A stretch of DNA of 64,000 nucleotides from Lumbricus rubellus (taxonomy: Eukaryota; Annelida; Clitellata; Crassiclitellata; Lumbricidae). This document shows, one piece after another, positions 22,695 to 34,065 of the stretch (its first letter is position 1; each line of letters opens with the position of its first letter). The notes below the pieces were generated by a model. It saw only the letters and a program-made list of their open reading frames with translations, had not been told where the DNA came from and made no database searches. The position numbers and the translations under genes were made by a program. The stretch covers positions 32,310,380 to 32,374,379 of the forward strand of contig OX243820.1 in the NCBI GenBank assembly GCA_945859605.1, given 5' to 3'.

Positions 22695-22775
22695 GTGGAT
22701 CATGGTTAGTGTTAGGATTGGGGCTAGGATTATAGTCAGGCTTAGAGTTTGGGTCAGGTTTTGGGTTATAACGTT
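22695..22775 (+). repeat. Short telomere-like tract
   Basis: GGTTAGTGTTAGGATTGGGG...GGGTCAGGTTTTGGGTTATAACG; its right part matches 9300-9355 (GTTTTGGGAAATAACGGTTTAGG). Confidence 0.5.
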
Positions 22776-22779
22776 TTAG

Positions 22780-23500
22780 GCTATTTATAGCCTATAGGTG
22801 TAGATATACATTGTACATGTACATATAGACCTAAAGAGAGGAGGTTGGAATGCAGTCTATGTGTTGTGCAATGTACATGTATAATATATGCGCGTTTATA
22901 ATGTACATGTAAAGTCATAATAATTATAGGCAACTAATATGTCCATTTGTATGTGTCTTGATACATGTATACTGTATAGTCTAAGTATATCATGAGCGCA
23001 TGCAAACGGAGTCTCAAAACACTTTTGGATTTCTTTATTAGCCTATATTTGTAGACCATATCTGTATATCGCATACCTTTATAAATGGGCTAATGTATTT
23101 CTACGAGTTTCGTGAATAAAAAAAGCGAGTTTTGCAAGCCTATATTATTTTTATGTGCGCATGTATGAAGAAGATATTATTATACGGAGCAGACATATTT
23201 CAACAACTTATAATTTACCCTAAAAGAATGCCACTCGGAGTTTCAATTCCTTCTACCAGAGGGATGTAATATCAACCCCGAATACCATATAGTCTATGCC
23301 TGTCGCCCTCTACTCTGTCCCCTTCTTTCACAATTATTCAGGATTGTAGAGATGGAACAGGGCGTACCCGTATTATAGAGGGAAGTGGCTGCAGCTATTC
23401 AGATGCTGCAAGACGTCGCCACGAGATACAATTAATCTAACGTGTTAGGGATGGATCGTGGTACTGTAATATTTGTGTATGCTAGAGGGTTGTTTCTACG
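22780..23500. other. Intergenic sequence, no feature seen
   Basis: AT-rich with scattered TACATGTA palindromes. No open frame, splice-like exon or transposon end was recognised. Confidence 0.5.
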
Positions 23501-23504
23501 TTCG

Positions 23505-23572
23505 TGGGTGTGTGTGTAGGTGTGTGTGTAGGTGTGTGTGTAGGTGTGTGTGTAGGTGTGTATGTGTGCATA
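23505..23572 (+). repeat. 12-bp GT minisatellite
   Basis: About five copies of TGTGTGTGTAGG. Confidence 0.8.
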
Positions 23573-23645
23573 TAATTGTTTATGTCTGTTTTCTGTATGT
23601 CTGCTTGCATACATGTTCGTGTATTACAATGTATGTAAACACGTA

Positions 23646-25695
23646 CAGGGCGGGCCAAAAAAGACCCCCTAAGATTTTTGCCAATATCTTTACCAAAAGT
23701 AAGAATTTAGAAATGAAATTTTACAGTCTTAAAGACAATTCATATTTACACCAAATGGCCAGATTTCATCAAAATATTTCAAACAGAACAAAAGTTTTAC
23801 CACTTTTAGTGAAGCCGTTTTTTGACGATTCAAAAACCCGACGCAACAAAAAGTAACAAAAAATCAACTCAATTATTCTGGCCAATATCTTGGCCAGAAG
23901 TAAGAATATCAACATGAAATTTTACACGCTGAAAGACAATTCATATCCACACATGATGGCCGGATTTCAGCAAAATATTTCATATTCAACAAAAGTTATA
24001 TCACTTTTAGTGAGGCCACCACCCCATTTTTTGACGTTTCAAAGACGTGATGATGATGATGGTTCTCTGCCCGAAGGCAGGTTCATTGGCTTACGCCTCT
24101 GGGGGATGAGATGAGTGAGGTGGTTTCCCGTTGCCTTCCCCACAGACAATGATGGGTAAGCAACTTGCCCAAGGTCGCTCCGCAGGAGCTTGCGCCCCTG
24201 CGTCCCATACGTACTAGCCTGAGATATCGAAATCTCTGAATGTCAACTCCCAGCCCGGGGCTTGAACCGCAGTCCGTTGTATCCAACAGACGAATGCCGT
24301 TCGCGCTTACCTGTGTAGCTAACTAGGCTAGTTTCAAAGACGAAACGCAGCACAAAGTAGCAAAACACGATTTTATTAAGTCTCATCTCAAATAATTGTT
24401 ATCAAATAGCCTTGATAAATATTGCCAGATGACCATTTTTATTACTATTTATAAAAGAAACAGGGTACCCACGTGGCTGCACGTCACTGAGAAGTCACTT
24501 AGCAAGATGACAATCAAATTGGTAAATAAGAAATTTGTGACCCGGTCCATGAAAAGGGACCACAACGCGGGATTTATTTACCGAGATACAGGCCTTAGAA
24601 CATGGTCACCCATCGAAATATCGAAATCGGGTTTTCACTGGGATTCGCTAGATGACTCTTCTGTCTATCAAATTTTCATAATGGCTCACAGAAATCATTT
24701 GATATTATTAGGTTTTCTTATTGTAATATTAGAGCACATAAAAGGGACCGCAAAAGGGCATCCTTAATGTCGGGGTATTATGACAGTAGAATATTTTTGG
24801 AAACGGTTTTAATGATGAATCTATGATTATAATTATAGTAATGCGCTAAATAATTCATTCTACATGTCTATGCAGCGCTTTGATTTCCATGTGTCTAAAT
24901 ATAAAGTGTAAGGTTCAACAAACAGCGATATTCGGATATAACTTCAATTGCGTTTTTCCGAAGATCTCGTATTTCAGGTACATCACGTTGTAAAGTAAAA
25001 AAAAATAGAAAAGATAATAGTGCTGTGTCACATAATACATCATTCTTTTCAGAATTTTGTGCTGATCATGGTGGTATACATAAGTCCATTCCCGCGTTGT
25101 GGTCCCTTTTCATGGACCGGGTCACATTTGTCAGATTAATCAGGGTTCCATCAAGAACTTCGCAAAGAGACACAAAAGAAGTTTTGGCACTGGTGGTGTG
25201 CACATTGAACACAAGTTGTGAAGCACTAACAAGTTAATTTGACAGCAGTTATCGAGACGAGACTTAATAAAATCGTGTTTTTGGTACTTTTTTTGTTGCG
25301 TTTCGTTTTTGAATCGTCGAAAACGGTGGGTGGCCTCACTAAAAGTGGTATAACTTGTGTTGTGTTTGAAATATTTTGATGAAATCTGGCCCTCATGTGT
25401 AAATATGAATTGCCGTTAAGCCTGTAAAATTTCATATCAATATTCATACTTCTGGCCAAGATATTGGCAAAAAACCTAAAACTTTTGCGTTTCGTTTTTG
25501 AATCGTCAAAAAAACGGGGTGTGGCCTCACTATTCACTAAAAGTGTTATAACTTTTGTTGTATTTGAAATGTTTTGATGAAATCTGGCCATCATATGTGA
25601 ATTGCCTTTAAGACTGTAAAATTTCATTTCGAAATTCTTACTTCTGGCCAAGATATTGGCCAAAAATCTAGAGGGTCTTTTTGTGGCCCACCCTG
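23646..25695. mobile_element. 2-kb palindromic Tc1/mariner-type element with TA duplication
   Basis: Flanked by TA (23644-23645; 25696-25697). Ends CAGGGCGGGCCAAAAAAGAC and, inverted, CAGGGTGGGCCACAAAAAGA. Each arm has two direct copies of a block of about 190 bp (CCAATATCTTGGCCAGAAG ... AAAAGT.TATCACTTTTAGT). The inverted symmetry continues inward: GACCCGGTCCATGAAAAGGG (24538) pairs with CCTTTTCATGGACCGGGTC (25108). The frames in the arms (ARSKN..MKFY.LK..) are the repeat translated. No transposase is recognised. A family 2 SINE (24048-24330) disrupts the left arm. Confidence 0.8.
24048..24330 (-). mobile_element. tRNA-derived SINE, family 2 (minus) with 12-bp target duplication
   Basis: Perfect duplication GTTTCAAAGACG at 24036-24047 and 24331-24342. 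On the minus strand: TAGCTACACAGG A-box region, GGTTCAAGCCCCGGG B box, CGACCTTGGGCAAGTTGCTT, (ATC)n tail. Confidence 0.9.
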
Positions 25696-25714
25696 TATAC
25701 GGTCGTATGTTCGA

Positions 25715-25815
25715 ATCGATCATCATTATGATCGTCATTATCCTCGTCGTCATCATTATTGTCGTCGTCTTAAAAATCATCATCATTGCCGTCATCATCT
25801 TCGTCACCAATAGTA
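25715..25815 (+). repeat. TCATCATTATCGTC low-complexity tract
   Basis: Imperfect trinucleotide tract; open frames across it are poly-I/V or poly-M/T. Confidence 0.6.
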
Positions 25816-25924
25816 CTCGATACCAATGTCTATGTCCGTCTGTCTGTGCGTCCGTCCGTCCGTCCGTCGTTTGGCTGCACAGACGCAGACAACGGGCTAG
25901 AGAGACAGAGAGGAAGGAGTCCTT

Positions 25925-26090
25925 TTAATTAGGTCTCTGTGAGTGTTCTTCCTTCTCCTCTTCCCTTTCTCTGTCTCTCTCTGTCTTCCTCTGTCTATCT
26001 GTCTTTTTCTGTCTCTCTCTCTGTCTTCCTCTCTCCCTTTCTTCCTCTCCCCTACGGCCCTACCTCCCACTATCTGTCCGTCTTCCCTCG
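25925..26090 (+). repeat. CT-rich (CTCTGTCT) tract
   Basis: Pyrimidine-rich sequence of the (CTGTCTCT)n kind. Similar tracts: 33310-33530, 37135-37390, 49880-50032. Confidence 0.8.
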
Positions 26091-26439
26091 GCTCACGCAG
26101 CGACGCATTCCAAGGAATGTCGGTATTTCGAGTTCGCTATTTAACATGGAGCATAACGCAAAAGCGAAATCTTCTCCGATTGGTCGGATCATCATCCATC
26201 AAGACAACCAGCTGAGAGCATCTTCGGCCTTTCCAGCAGCAGCAGCAGCAGACGCCCGCGCACACAAACACACATACACCCAGTGTACACAAACATGAAC
26301 CTGTACACAAAAACATATACAACTCAAACACATGACCCCAGTGGAGGAAATGTTATTGGAAGGAATTGATGCGTTCATCCATTATTGTTTCTTTTGCTGC
26401 GCATTTTCTATAATCCTTCGGAGCCGGGGATTGTTTTAA

Positions 26440-26985
26440 GCCTCGCGAAGACGTCACAGTCAGCCCTGTAGAGAAGTCAGTATAGCAAACGCAGTAGCAT
26501 TCACCAATCGAGATGGTCTGAGCTTATAGACTTTGGATAAAGCTAAGCAAAGACCGTGAAAGGTCGCTTCTCTGTGGAGGACCCGTATTTCGCAGAACGG
26601 GACCGTGTCTAGGTTTTTTCTACCGTCGCTCGTAGATGCTGTCTCTACTCACGGTGTCTTTTGCATTTGAATCGTGGAAACGTATCTGAGAAAGGAGTTC
26701 GATTTAGTTTAGCTAGCGTTCGATGAGGTTTCTGTTTGTAATTCGGTGGAAAATGCGCTGGTAGACAGGATTCCTTTGGAAGTCTAGACATTGCATGGAT
26801 CAGTTCAAATGAATGACCTCGGAGCGAATTCAGTCTCCGTGTATAGCCTACAAGGTCGGCTATAAAAGGGAAGTACATTTTCAAGTAAACAGTCAAGGTT
26901 GCGTTCACCTATTGGCGTTGATTGTAGATCGGATATAATATAATTGTCTGCCAGAAGTTCGAGTTTACTTAACGACACAAGTGTG
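26440..26985 (+). promoter_or_regulatory. Candidate TATA promoter with noncoding first exon
   Basis: The block has a CRE-like GACGTCACAG (26449), a CCAATC (26505) and TATAAAAGG at 26861-26869. About 30 bp on is a possible start near 26890-26895 (AAACAGTCAAGG). The transcript would run to 26985, where GTGTG|GTAAGTC is a strong donor. No open frame of note lies in 26890-26985, so it would be 5' UTR. The target could be the RASSF gene 11 kb downstream or something unseen. The evidence is motif-level only. Confidence 0.35.
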
Positions 26986-27351
26986 GTAAGTCTGCGATTG
27001 CTAATTACTTCTGATCTAATTGTCTCACCTTATCAAACTTTGTATTGTCTTCTATAGCAGTTCACTTAGATCTATAACCTATAATTTATACGCTGCCTTC
27101 CTCTTATTGCCTTAACCTGACTTTGGCTGTAATTGTTACATTAGGCCTACTCAAGTTTTCCGTCCATAACTTTGCCTTAAAATTACATTACCTTTCGTAT
27201 AACTCAACCAGTCATAGCCTAATTAACATACCTTCTTTTTTTAACCTTAGCCTAACTTACTATGTATACCTCCATTTATTTCACCGTACCATACCATATC
27301 ATACCATACCATGCCAAACTATCCCATACCATATGATACCATACCACACCA

Positions 27352-27772
27352 CAAGGGCGGATCTAGGGGGGCTTATCCGGCCATGCCCCCCCCCCCATTT
27401 AGAATTCCCATGTATCGTGGCCCCACATTTGGATTGAACATGCTGTGGAACAAAGCATATATTGTACAATTTGGCCCCCCTATTAAGAAATAGTAATGCA
27501 TTGCGGCCCCCCCCATTTGGAAATGGCATGTTTTTCTAGAAGTGAGTCCCGGAAATTTGTCCGGATGACTATAAAAAAGGTCATCAAGGTTTTTGGCCGA
27601 CAAAATGGTACTATTTTTCCGAAAATTTGGCCGGATGACTAAAAAAAGTCATCAACTTTTTTGGCGGATACGAAACAAGAATTTTCCAGACCCGAGGCCA
27701 AATTTTTTTCCCGGACCCAAGACCAAGAATTTTTGGCCTCCCCTTCGTCCAAAGTTTCTGTATCCGCCCTTG
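27352..27772. mobile_element. hAT-like nonautonomous element, perfect 8-bp duplication
   Basis: Flanked by CCACACCA at 27344-27351 and 27773-27780. Ends CAAGGGCGGATC and, inverted, CAAGGGCGGATA. Interior has C-runs (GGCCCCCC) and repeated CCGGATGACTA...GTCATCAA blocks. No transposase. Because the host is a satellite of similar words, chance flank identity is possible, but exact end-to-flank spacing on both sides argues against it. Confidence 0.82.
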
Positions 27773-28329
27773 CCACACCACACAATACCATGCCACACAT
27801 TACCACACTACACCACACCGCACCATATCACACTACAACACACCATACCGTGTCACATCCTACCATGCCATACCACATCACATCATACTCTACCATACCA
27901 CACCATACCATAGCATACCATACCATACCACACCATAACACACTACACCACACTACACCACACTACACCATAATATTATAATACCATACCAGTCATATAC
28001 CCTGCCAGATACTATATCATACTACACCAAACTACACCATACCATACCATACCACACCATACCAAGCCACACCATACTACACCATACCATACCACACCAT
28101 ACCATACCAAGCCACACCATACGTGACCATATCACACCATAGTACCATACCATACCAATCCACACCATACGTGACCATACCACACTGTACCATACCATAC
28201 CATACCACACAACACTAAACCATACCATACCAAACATACCACACCATACTATACCAAGCCACACCATACGTGACCACACCATACCATACCAAACCACACT
28301 ATACGTGACCATACCATACCATACCCTAC

Positions 28330-28740
28330 CATGGGCGTCCGCAGGAATTTTTCTAGGGGGGCGCAAACTTCTAAATAATTGTCACATGGTCTAAATTTAT
28401 TGGGTGACAGTTTGAATTTCCATATTACCAGTTTGAATTTCCATATTACCAGTTTGAATGTCCATATTGCCAGTTTGAATTTCCATATTACCAGTTTGAA
28501 TTTCCATATTAGCCTACCAGTTTGAATTTCCATATTACCACGAGAGAATACTATAGCCTACCTATACGTTATGCGCCCAAAGAAAGATAAATAGGTTCAA
28601 CTTGTAAAAGGAATCGATAATCACATTGAAAATCGCGTTGTAACAAAAACAACAAAATAATCTAAATTTATGTGCAAACTATGCGAAAAATCCAGAGGGG
28701 CGCACTTGCGCCCCCTTGCGCCCCGCTGTGGACGCCCATG
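28330..28740. mobile_element. hAT-like nonautonomous element, perfect 8-bp duplication
   Basis: Flanked by TACCCTAC at 28322-28329 and 28741-28748. Ends CATGGGCGTCCGCAG and, inverted, CATGGGCGTCCACAG. Has a G/C-run near each end (GGGGGGCGCAAAC; GCGCCCCC) and an internal minisatellite. Confidence 0.82.
28408..28545 (+). repeat. 21-bp minisatellite inside the hAT-like element
   Basis: Six copies of CAGTTTGAATTTCCATATTA(C). Confidence 0.88.
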
Positions 28741-28759
28741 TACCCTACCATAGCTTCTG

Positions 28760-29112
28760 GCCCTATGACGATCGAGACTTAACAACACAGCGTCTCCGGC
28801 CTTAACAGTTCGATCTCGGCTTCATCCATTAGCTGCTGCCGCCGACGTCTAAACTTAGACCAGGCTTTCTTCCTTCCACCAAACAGACGCTACTGGTAGG
28901 CGAGGGGCCCAGCGGCGGCGGCCGATCCTACTCTACCCACTGCAAGTATAGGGCCTTCCCGTCTGCTCTCCATCGCAGCCTCCGTAGCTGCGCTGGTTTA
29001 TCTGTGCGCTGAGAGCAACCCGCAGCAGCAGCAGCAACAGATGTTGCTGGCTGTGGTATCTGCGCAATACTAAGTTCGTGTCGGAGATGCGCCTACGATG
29101 AGGAGTACCGGA
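28760..29112 (+). other. GC-richer block ending in a strong splice donor
   Basis: Unlike its surroundings this block is GC-rich with several CGG/CAG runs, and ends ATGAGGAGTACCGGA|GTAAGTAC, a near-ideal donor. It could be a 5' exon (mostly noncoding; the last ATG gives five codons). Its phase does not fit exon 2 of the downstream RASSF gene. No partner exon was found. Confidence 0.25.
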
Positions 29113-29299
29113 GTAAGTACACTGCGTTATGGGTAAAGTGGGGCTTGGGGTAACTCTATAGAGGAATGTGTATTTGGGTACACTTTGAGTACGCGTAGGC
29201 CTTCGTGAAGACCTTTATCAAGGCGTTGAGTGAGATAAAACTTTTGGTAGGCTATACCTTTTATATGAAATCTTCTTTTGTTAGCCTCTTTTTGTTTCC

Positions 29300-29640
29300 T
29301 TTTTGGTTATCTTTTATGTAACCTCCTTTTTGCTACCTTTTTGCTGCCACCTCCCGATTTTTGTTGTCCTTTTATTATCTCCTTTCTGCTTCCTTTTTGT
29401 CAACTTCTTTTTGTTACCTACCATTAATTTCATGATCGTTTGTCATCCTCTTTCGTTTTCTTTCCGTCTACGGGGACTTGCCCCTTCTGGTAAGCATATA
29501 ATTTGTTCCCGTTTAATCTGTAATACTCGTTTGCGTTGTTTTGTCTATTAGCTAATTATGTTGATTATTAATGTTTGATACCTTGTTTGACACCTTGTAT
29601 TACTGGGATCAATAAACTGATTTGATTTGATATGATACAT
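29300..29640 (+). mobile_element. Probable LINE 3' UTR with TTTGA tail
   Basis: Ends TTACTGGGATCAATAAACTG followed by ATTTGATTTGATATGATAC, a common non-LTR 3' end style (polyadenylation-like AATAAA then a short tandem tail). No coding part survives. Confidence 0.35.
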
Positions 29641-30000
29641 GCTTTGATGTGTGTATGCATCTGTTTGTATGTATTCGTCTGTCAGTGTATGCATGTATGC
29701 ATGTGTATGCACGCATGTGTGCAACAATGTTTGTAACTTTCTGTATATTCTGAGATTACTATCACGTTCCTGTATGTATACATATGGGCTCATATGCATA
29801 TATATGCATGTATACGTGTATGTGTGCCTGCATGTGTGTATGCACCTGTGTACATGATTATGTGTGCACTTTTTTCCTTTTGGCTTTGATAAATCTCTCG
29901 CTGATGCGGGGGGTTAGTCAATCTGATATTGTCTCCATTCGGTTCTATGGCCATGCAGTGTGTTCCCTATGTATGCACTTCTTATGTACATGTATACTAT
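29640..30000 (+). repeat. TGTATGCATG low-complexity tract
   Basis: Alternating TGTATGCA/TGTGTA words with many ATGCAT palindromes. Confidence 0.6.
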
Positions 30001-30334
30001 GCACTTTTATACATGAGAAATCGTTTAGCGTCCATTAAGGCCCTCTTAAAGACTCCGAGCAGAGACAGGATCAAGTAGCAATTGTATCTCGTTGTATTAA
30101 GAGACTCTACAACCATAACATACGAGTTGGACGTTTTTGGATCAGGTTCCTTTTCCAATGCACTGACTATACATGTAGTTTTCATTCAAAATGTCTGTTT
30201 TGCCTGTCTAACGTCCGTATAAAATTCTGCTGTGCTGTGTCTGGGCACTCGCTGTATGTACGCAGACTGCAGGGTCGTTTAATCATACGCTTTTCTCAGG
30301 TGCTTAAAACGCAATATCGTTAACTGTCTTGCTG

Positions 30335-30762
30335 CATACATTTCATACACAGTGTACATTCGCACTCATGCATAGATGCTTGGAAACATAATTGGAAACA
30401 TACATGCTTGCATACATGCATTCATACATACAAGCATATGCAGCATGCATACATGCATGCATACGCACATACACATACATAGTACATGCATACATCATAC
30501 ATAAATACAAGCAAACAAACAAACATGCATACACCCATATATACGGTACGTACATGCATACATACAAATACATACATGTACACACAAGCATCTACACATA
30601 CACACATAGACGCGTACACGTACGTCACACATCATACATACATTGTAAATATACGCAAACGCACACATACATCCATACACACATGCGTATATATACATAC
30701 ATGTAAGCACACATGCATACATGTACACACAAGTATGTACATAAATTATATCATCATCATCA
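30335..30762 (+). repeat. CATACATG low-complexity tract
   Basis: CATACATGCATACATACA-type sequence abutting the 3' end of the LINE. Open frames are H/T/Y or C/M/Y runs. Confidence 0.7.
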
Positions 30763-32390
30763 TCATTCGCCATGAGCCGAATGCTCGTAGGTGTCCAATG
30801 TCAACTTCGTCTTCTTCTTCCAATAATTTCTGTCCTGCGCCAGGTGGAACAGCTTTTGTAGTGAGTCATCGCACCAGTCCTCTATGTCCTCCTTCCATTC
30901 CCGATGCGGTCTGCCTCTCTTATTAGTTCCGTCCATTATTCCGAAAACAAGAGTCTTAAGTTTTCTGTCGTCCGTCATTCTGGCGATATGGCCGAAGAGC
31001 CCCAGTTTGCGCCTCATGGCTTTTTGTAAGATTGTTTCTGCTCTGTCCACTCGCTGAAATATCTCTTCGTTGGTTATTTTCTGCGTCCATTTTATTCTTA
31101 GGATCTTTCTGTAGCATTTGTTCTCAAATGCCAGGATCCTTCTTTTTATCGAGGCGGTGTATACCCATGTCTCGCAGCCATAAAGCGCCGTGCTGAAGAT
31201 TGTGGTATTGAGGACCTTCATTTTTGTCGTCATCTTGATGGTACTGCTCCTCCATATTTTGTCCAACGATTTGAGGGCTGTGTATGCTCTTGCTAGGCGG
31301 GTCCTGACTTCTGTTTCGCCATCCAAATCGAATGTGAAGTTGCTGCCTAGGTAGGTGAAGCTTCCCACGTTTTCTATTTCGACGTCTTCTACTTTTACAA
31401 TAGGTTCGCTGGTCTTTAGTCCGAATATCATGGTTTTCGTTTTCTTAATATTGATGGAAAGTCCAAATTTTTTTGCTTCTTCGTTTAGTAGTTCTAGCGA
31501 GTATTTCAGTTCTGTTTTGTCTTCCTCTATGAGGTCCACATCGTCTGCAAACCTTAAGTTGTTGATTCGGATGCCGTGTACTGCTATTCCACTCTCTCTT
31601 TCCCTGATCTTATCCATTGCTCTTTCGAGGTCTGCTATGAACACTGTTGGTGATATTGGGTCTCCTTGTCTGGTCCCTCTGTTGGTTCTGAACGTACCAC
31701 TGTCCTATTTCTCCGTCCATTCTCACCGCTGCTTGTGACGTTCCATTGATGTCTCGGAGCAAATCCACCAGTTTGTCATCTACTCCGTATGACTGCAGTG
31801 TGGCCCAGCTGATTTCCTGGTCTACACTGTCAAAAGCTTTTTTTAAATCCACGAAGCAGTTGTAGACCTTTTTGTTTTTCCGCCTCGCCTTCTCTGCTAT
31901 AAGCTTCAACATAAGGATTTGTTGTGTCGTGCGCTCCTGTTCTTGCGAAACCCTGCCTGCTCATCCGATATAATTATATTCTTCCAGGTGGTTTCGTAGT
32001 CTCTCCGCTAGTATCGTCATCAGGACCTTTCCCATATGGCTGATAAGCGAGATTGTTCGAAAGTTCTCGCATTCAAGTCCGCTCCCTTTCTTGTGAATGG
32101 TTATCAAGATGGATTTTTTCCATTCTTCTGGGGCACGTCCTTGCTCCCATGCCTGACTACAGAGTCTATGTATTTCTTTGTTTAATGGTTCTCCACCTTG
32201 TTTTATAATTTCGGCTGTGATGTTGTCGTGTCTTGGGCTTTTGTTGTTTCTCAGTTTCTTGATGGCTTGTTCCACCTCTTCAACTAGGATGTCCGACTCT
32301 CTATCTGTGCTCGGGGGCGAGATGTGTCTCAGTTCTTCGATTTCCTTTTTGATTAGATCCTGATCTGTTTGTTCGGGGTATAGTACAACG
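30763..32390 (-). mobile_element. 5'-truncated non-LTR retrotransposon (reverse transcriptase relic)
   Basis: Three overlapping frames give, in order: LRNNKSPRHDNITAEIIK and EEWKKSILITIHKKGS (32275-31961); CFVDLKKAFDSVDQE, the RT block with the first catalytic Asp (31912-31610); RFADDVDLIEED, the catalytic FADD block, GSFTYLGSNF and the tail ALYGCETW..., RRKLGLFGHIARM, GRPHREWKEDIEDWC (31644-30763). At least two frame changes (near 31,960 and 31,650) make it dead. The endonuclease half is missing. Its 3' end has a short ATG repeat. The clade is not assigned. Confidence 0.9.
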
Positions 32391-32394
32391 AGTG

Positions 32395-32460
32395 TACATA
32401 TATATATATATTTATATATATATATATATATTTATGCATATATAAAGTATATGCATTTGT
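32395..32460 (+). repeat. TA microsatellite
   Basis: (TATATA)n with interruptions, at the truncated 5' end of the LINE. Confidence 0.85.
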
Positions 32461-33300
32461 ATGTTAACATTTATGCATGTAAACATCATATGCGCTCATG
32501 AATGCGCAGTGTGGGCGACACTCAGTCATTTACTGAGTCATTTAATCGTCATATTCTTTGCCTTCGAGGTCACTTCTTATGAGCAACGCATATTAGCCTA
32601 TCTTAACGCGGTTTTACAGTGAATCACAAACTCAAGCAATGCTTCCGCAAGCATAACAATAAACAGATAGGCCTATTGGCGCTGTACAAAAGCCAGTGGA
32701 GTTACTTTACAACTTACATGTAAGTCGAATTTAAAAACATGATTGACTATAATTATTATAGAATAGTCACTAATCGAAACGCCGGATAAAATTAATCTAA
32801 TACACGAGGTTTTGTACCTTCGGAGATTAGGAGTTTTAATTTATAGGTCATTTCTCACACATGCCCAAATTATCGAATAGGCCTAATGTATCGAAATATA
32901 CTTACTTGCTCTTCCCATATCCTTCGATACAGTGTCGAATACGGGGTATTTTATGGGTCGGATTTACCCATCATTTGGTTGAATACGGTCGTTTTCTTTT
33001 TACAAGGGGTGCAGTGCAGAGTGTGTACATACATGTATAAGACCCGTGAACCAAGTTTTGTTGCTATTTGCACAATGTCCTATTCTTGTTCTATAGTCTC
33101 ACTTCAGATTTCTTTGAAATTAGTGAAGTGCAAAGAAGCACTGTTGATCATTATTATTGATTGAATTCGCTCTGTTTACTAATACTTACTTAGGCCTATG
33201 TATACGCTGTTTGCTTGCTTACTGACCCGCCACAGCTCATATCAGCTGATCACATGTAGTGCGTGACATGCACCAGTATTCAATAGATCTATGAAATATT
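32461..33300. other. Intergenic sequence, no feature seen
   Basis: No exon-like open frame, transposon ends or RNA gene recognised. Confidence 0.45.
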
Positions 33301-33309
33301 GTGCATGCG

Positions 33310-33530
33310 CCCACTCTCTCTGTCTCTGTCCTCGTGTCTCTTCGTCTCTCTCTCCGTATCTGTCTGTCTGTCTATGTATGTCTCTGTCTCTCTCTGTCTA
33401 TCTGTCTGTCTCTCTCAATGTTTCTATCTCTGTTCATCTCTCTATTTCTCTCTCTTTCTATCTCTTTCTCTTTCACTGTCCGTCTGTCTGTCTGTCTGTT
33501 TGTCTGTTTGTCTGTCTCCCTCTCTCAGTG
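33310..33530 (+). repeat. CT-rich (CTGT/CTCT) tract
   Basis: CTCTGTCTGTCTCT-type microsatellite; open in three frames for compositional reasons. Confidence 0.85.
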
Positions 33531-33914
33531 AACCCGTGACGTCATATCACTCAACACTCATCCATGCTATTACCTAACACAATTGGCTCGGTGTTTTTAC
33601 TGAATTTGACGTCTTTGCATTGATTAAAATGAGCAATATTAATGTTAAATTCAGCAAGTCTCTCTGGGTCACGAAATTTGAAAATTAATTTCGAAAATTC
33701 GCTTATATTCTGATACGAAAGCAGCGTTAAAATTATAAATTTAAAAGTCTTGCTGTGCCACATCGTAACGCTGCCAATTATTGGAGTCTCGTTCGTTTAG
33801 TGTAGGCCTACTATTATACTGAGTCGCTTGGTTCATGTGAGGCCTATTAATACAATGACAGTCTTTGTACGTGTAGGTCTCTAGACGGGGGTTCTTATCA
33901 GAGCTTAAAGTGTG

Positions 33915-34065
33915 CCAGGACGGTCATGGACGGCGTCCAGGCACTTATTTTCGAGGCTGGACGCCGTCCTGCCACTTATTTGGCCAGCACTGCTTGGACG
34001 GTCGTCCATGACTGCATGGACGGCGTCCATGCAGTTATGGACGACCGGCCACGACTGCCTAAAAT
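33915..34065. repeat. Cluster of GGACGGCGTCC inverted repeats
   Basis: GGACGGCGTCCAGG, GGACGCCGTCC, GGACGGTCGTCCATG, GGACGGCGTCCATG and GGACGACC within 150 bp, all near-palindromic. Adjacent to the 34-kb tandem repeat. Confidence 0.6.

Larger units (their letters stand above)
18096..22700 (+). repeat. Tandem unit 4 of the BTB gene array
   Basis: Shares GTGAATAGCGTTG, MITE copy, GT-rich tract, GTACACAATC block (19033), LINE relic and upstream block with the other units, but lacks the GA-rich tract. A local G-rich tract (18750-18890) is unit-specific. The array homology stops at about 22,775. Confidence 0.7.
27285..28760 (+). repeat. ACCAT/ACCAC pentanucleotide-type satellite
   Basis: Imperfect repeats of CCATACCATACCACACCATA over about 0.75 kb once the two hAT-like inserts (27352-27772, 28330-28740) are removed. 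Open frames in it (W-Y-G-M-V repeats) are compositional. Confidence 0.88.

Noticed and set aside
24396..24767. 123-aa plus frame
   Set aside because: Lies in the palindrome's interior and has no motif.
25226..25810. 194-aa minus frame with repeated ARSKN..MKFY
   Set aside because: It is the inverted-repeat arm of the palindromic element translated, and similar words arise from the other arm; no known domain.
7997..30775. Shared 3' tail between the family 2 SINE (ATC)n and the 30.7-kb LINE
   Set aside because: The LINE tail is (ATG)n on its sense strand while the SINE tail is (ATC)n on its own; the adjoining bases do not match, so partnership is not supported.
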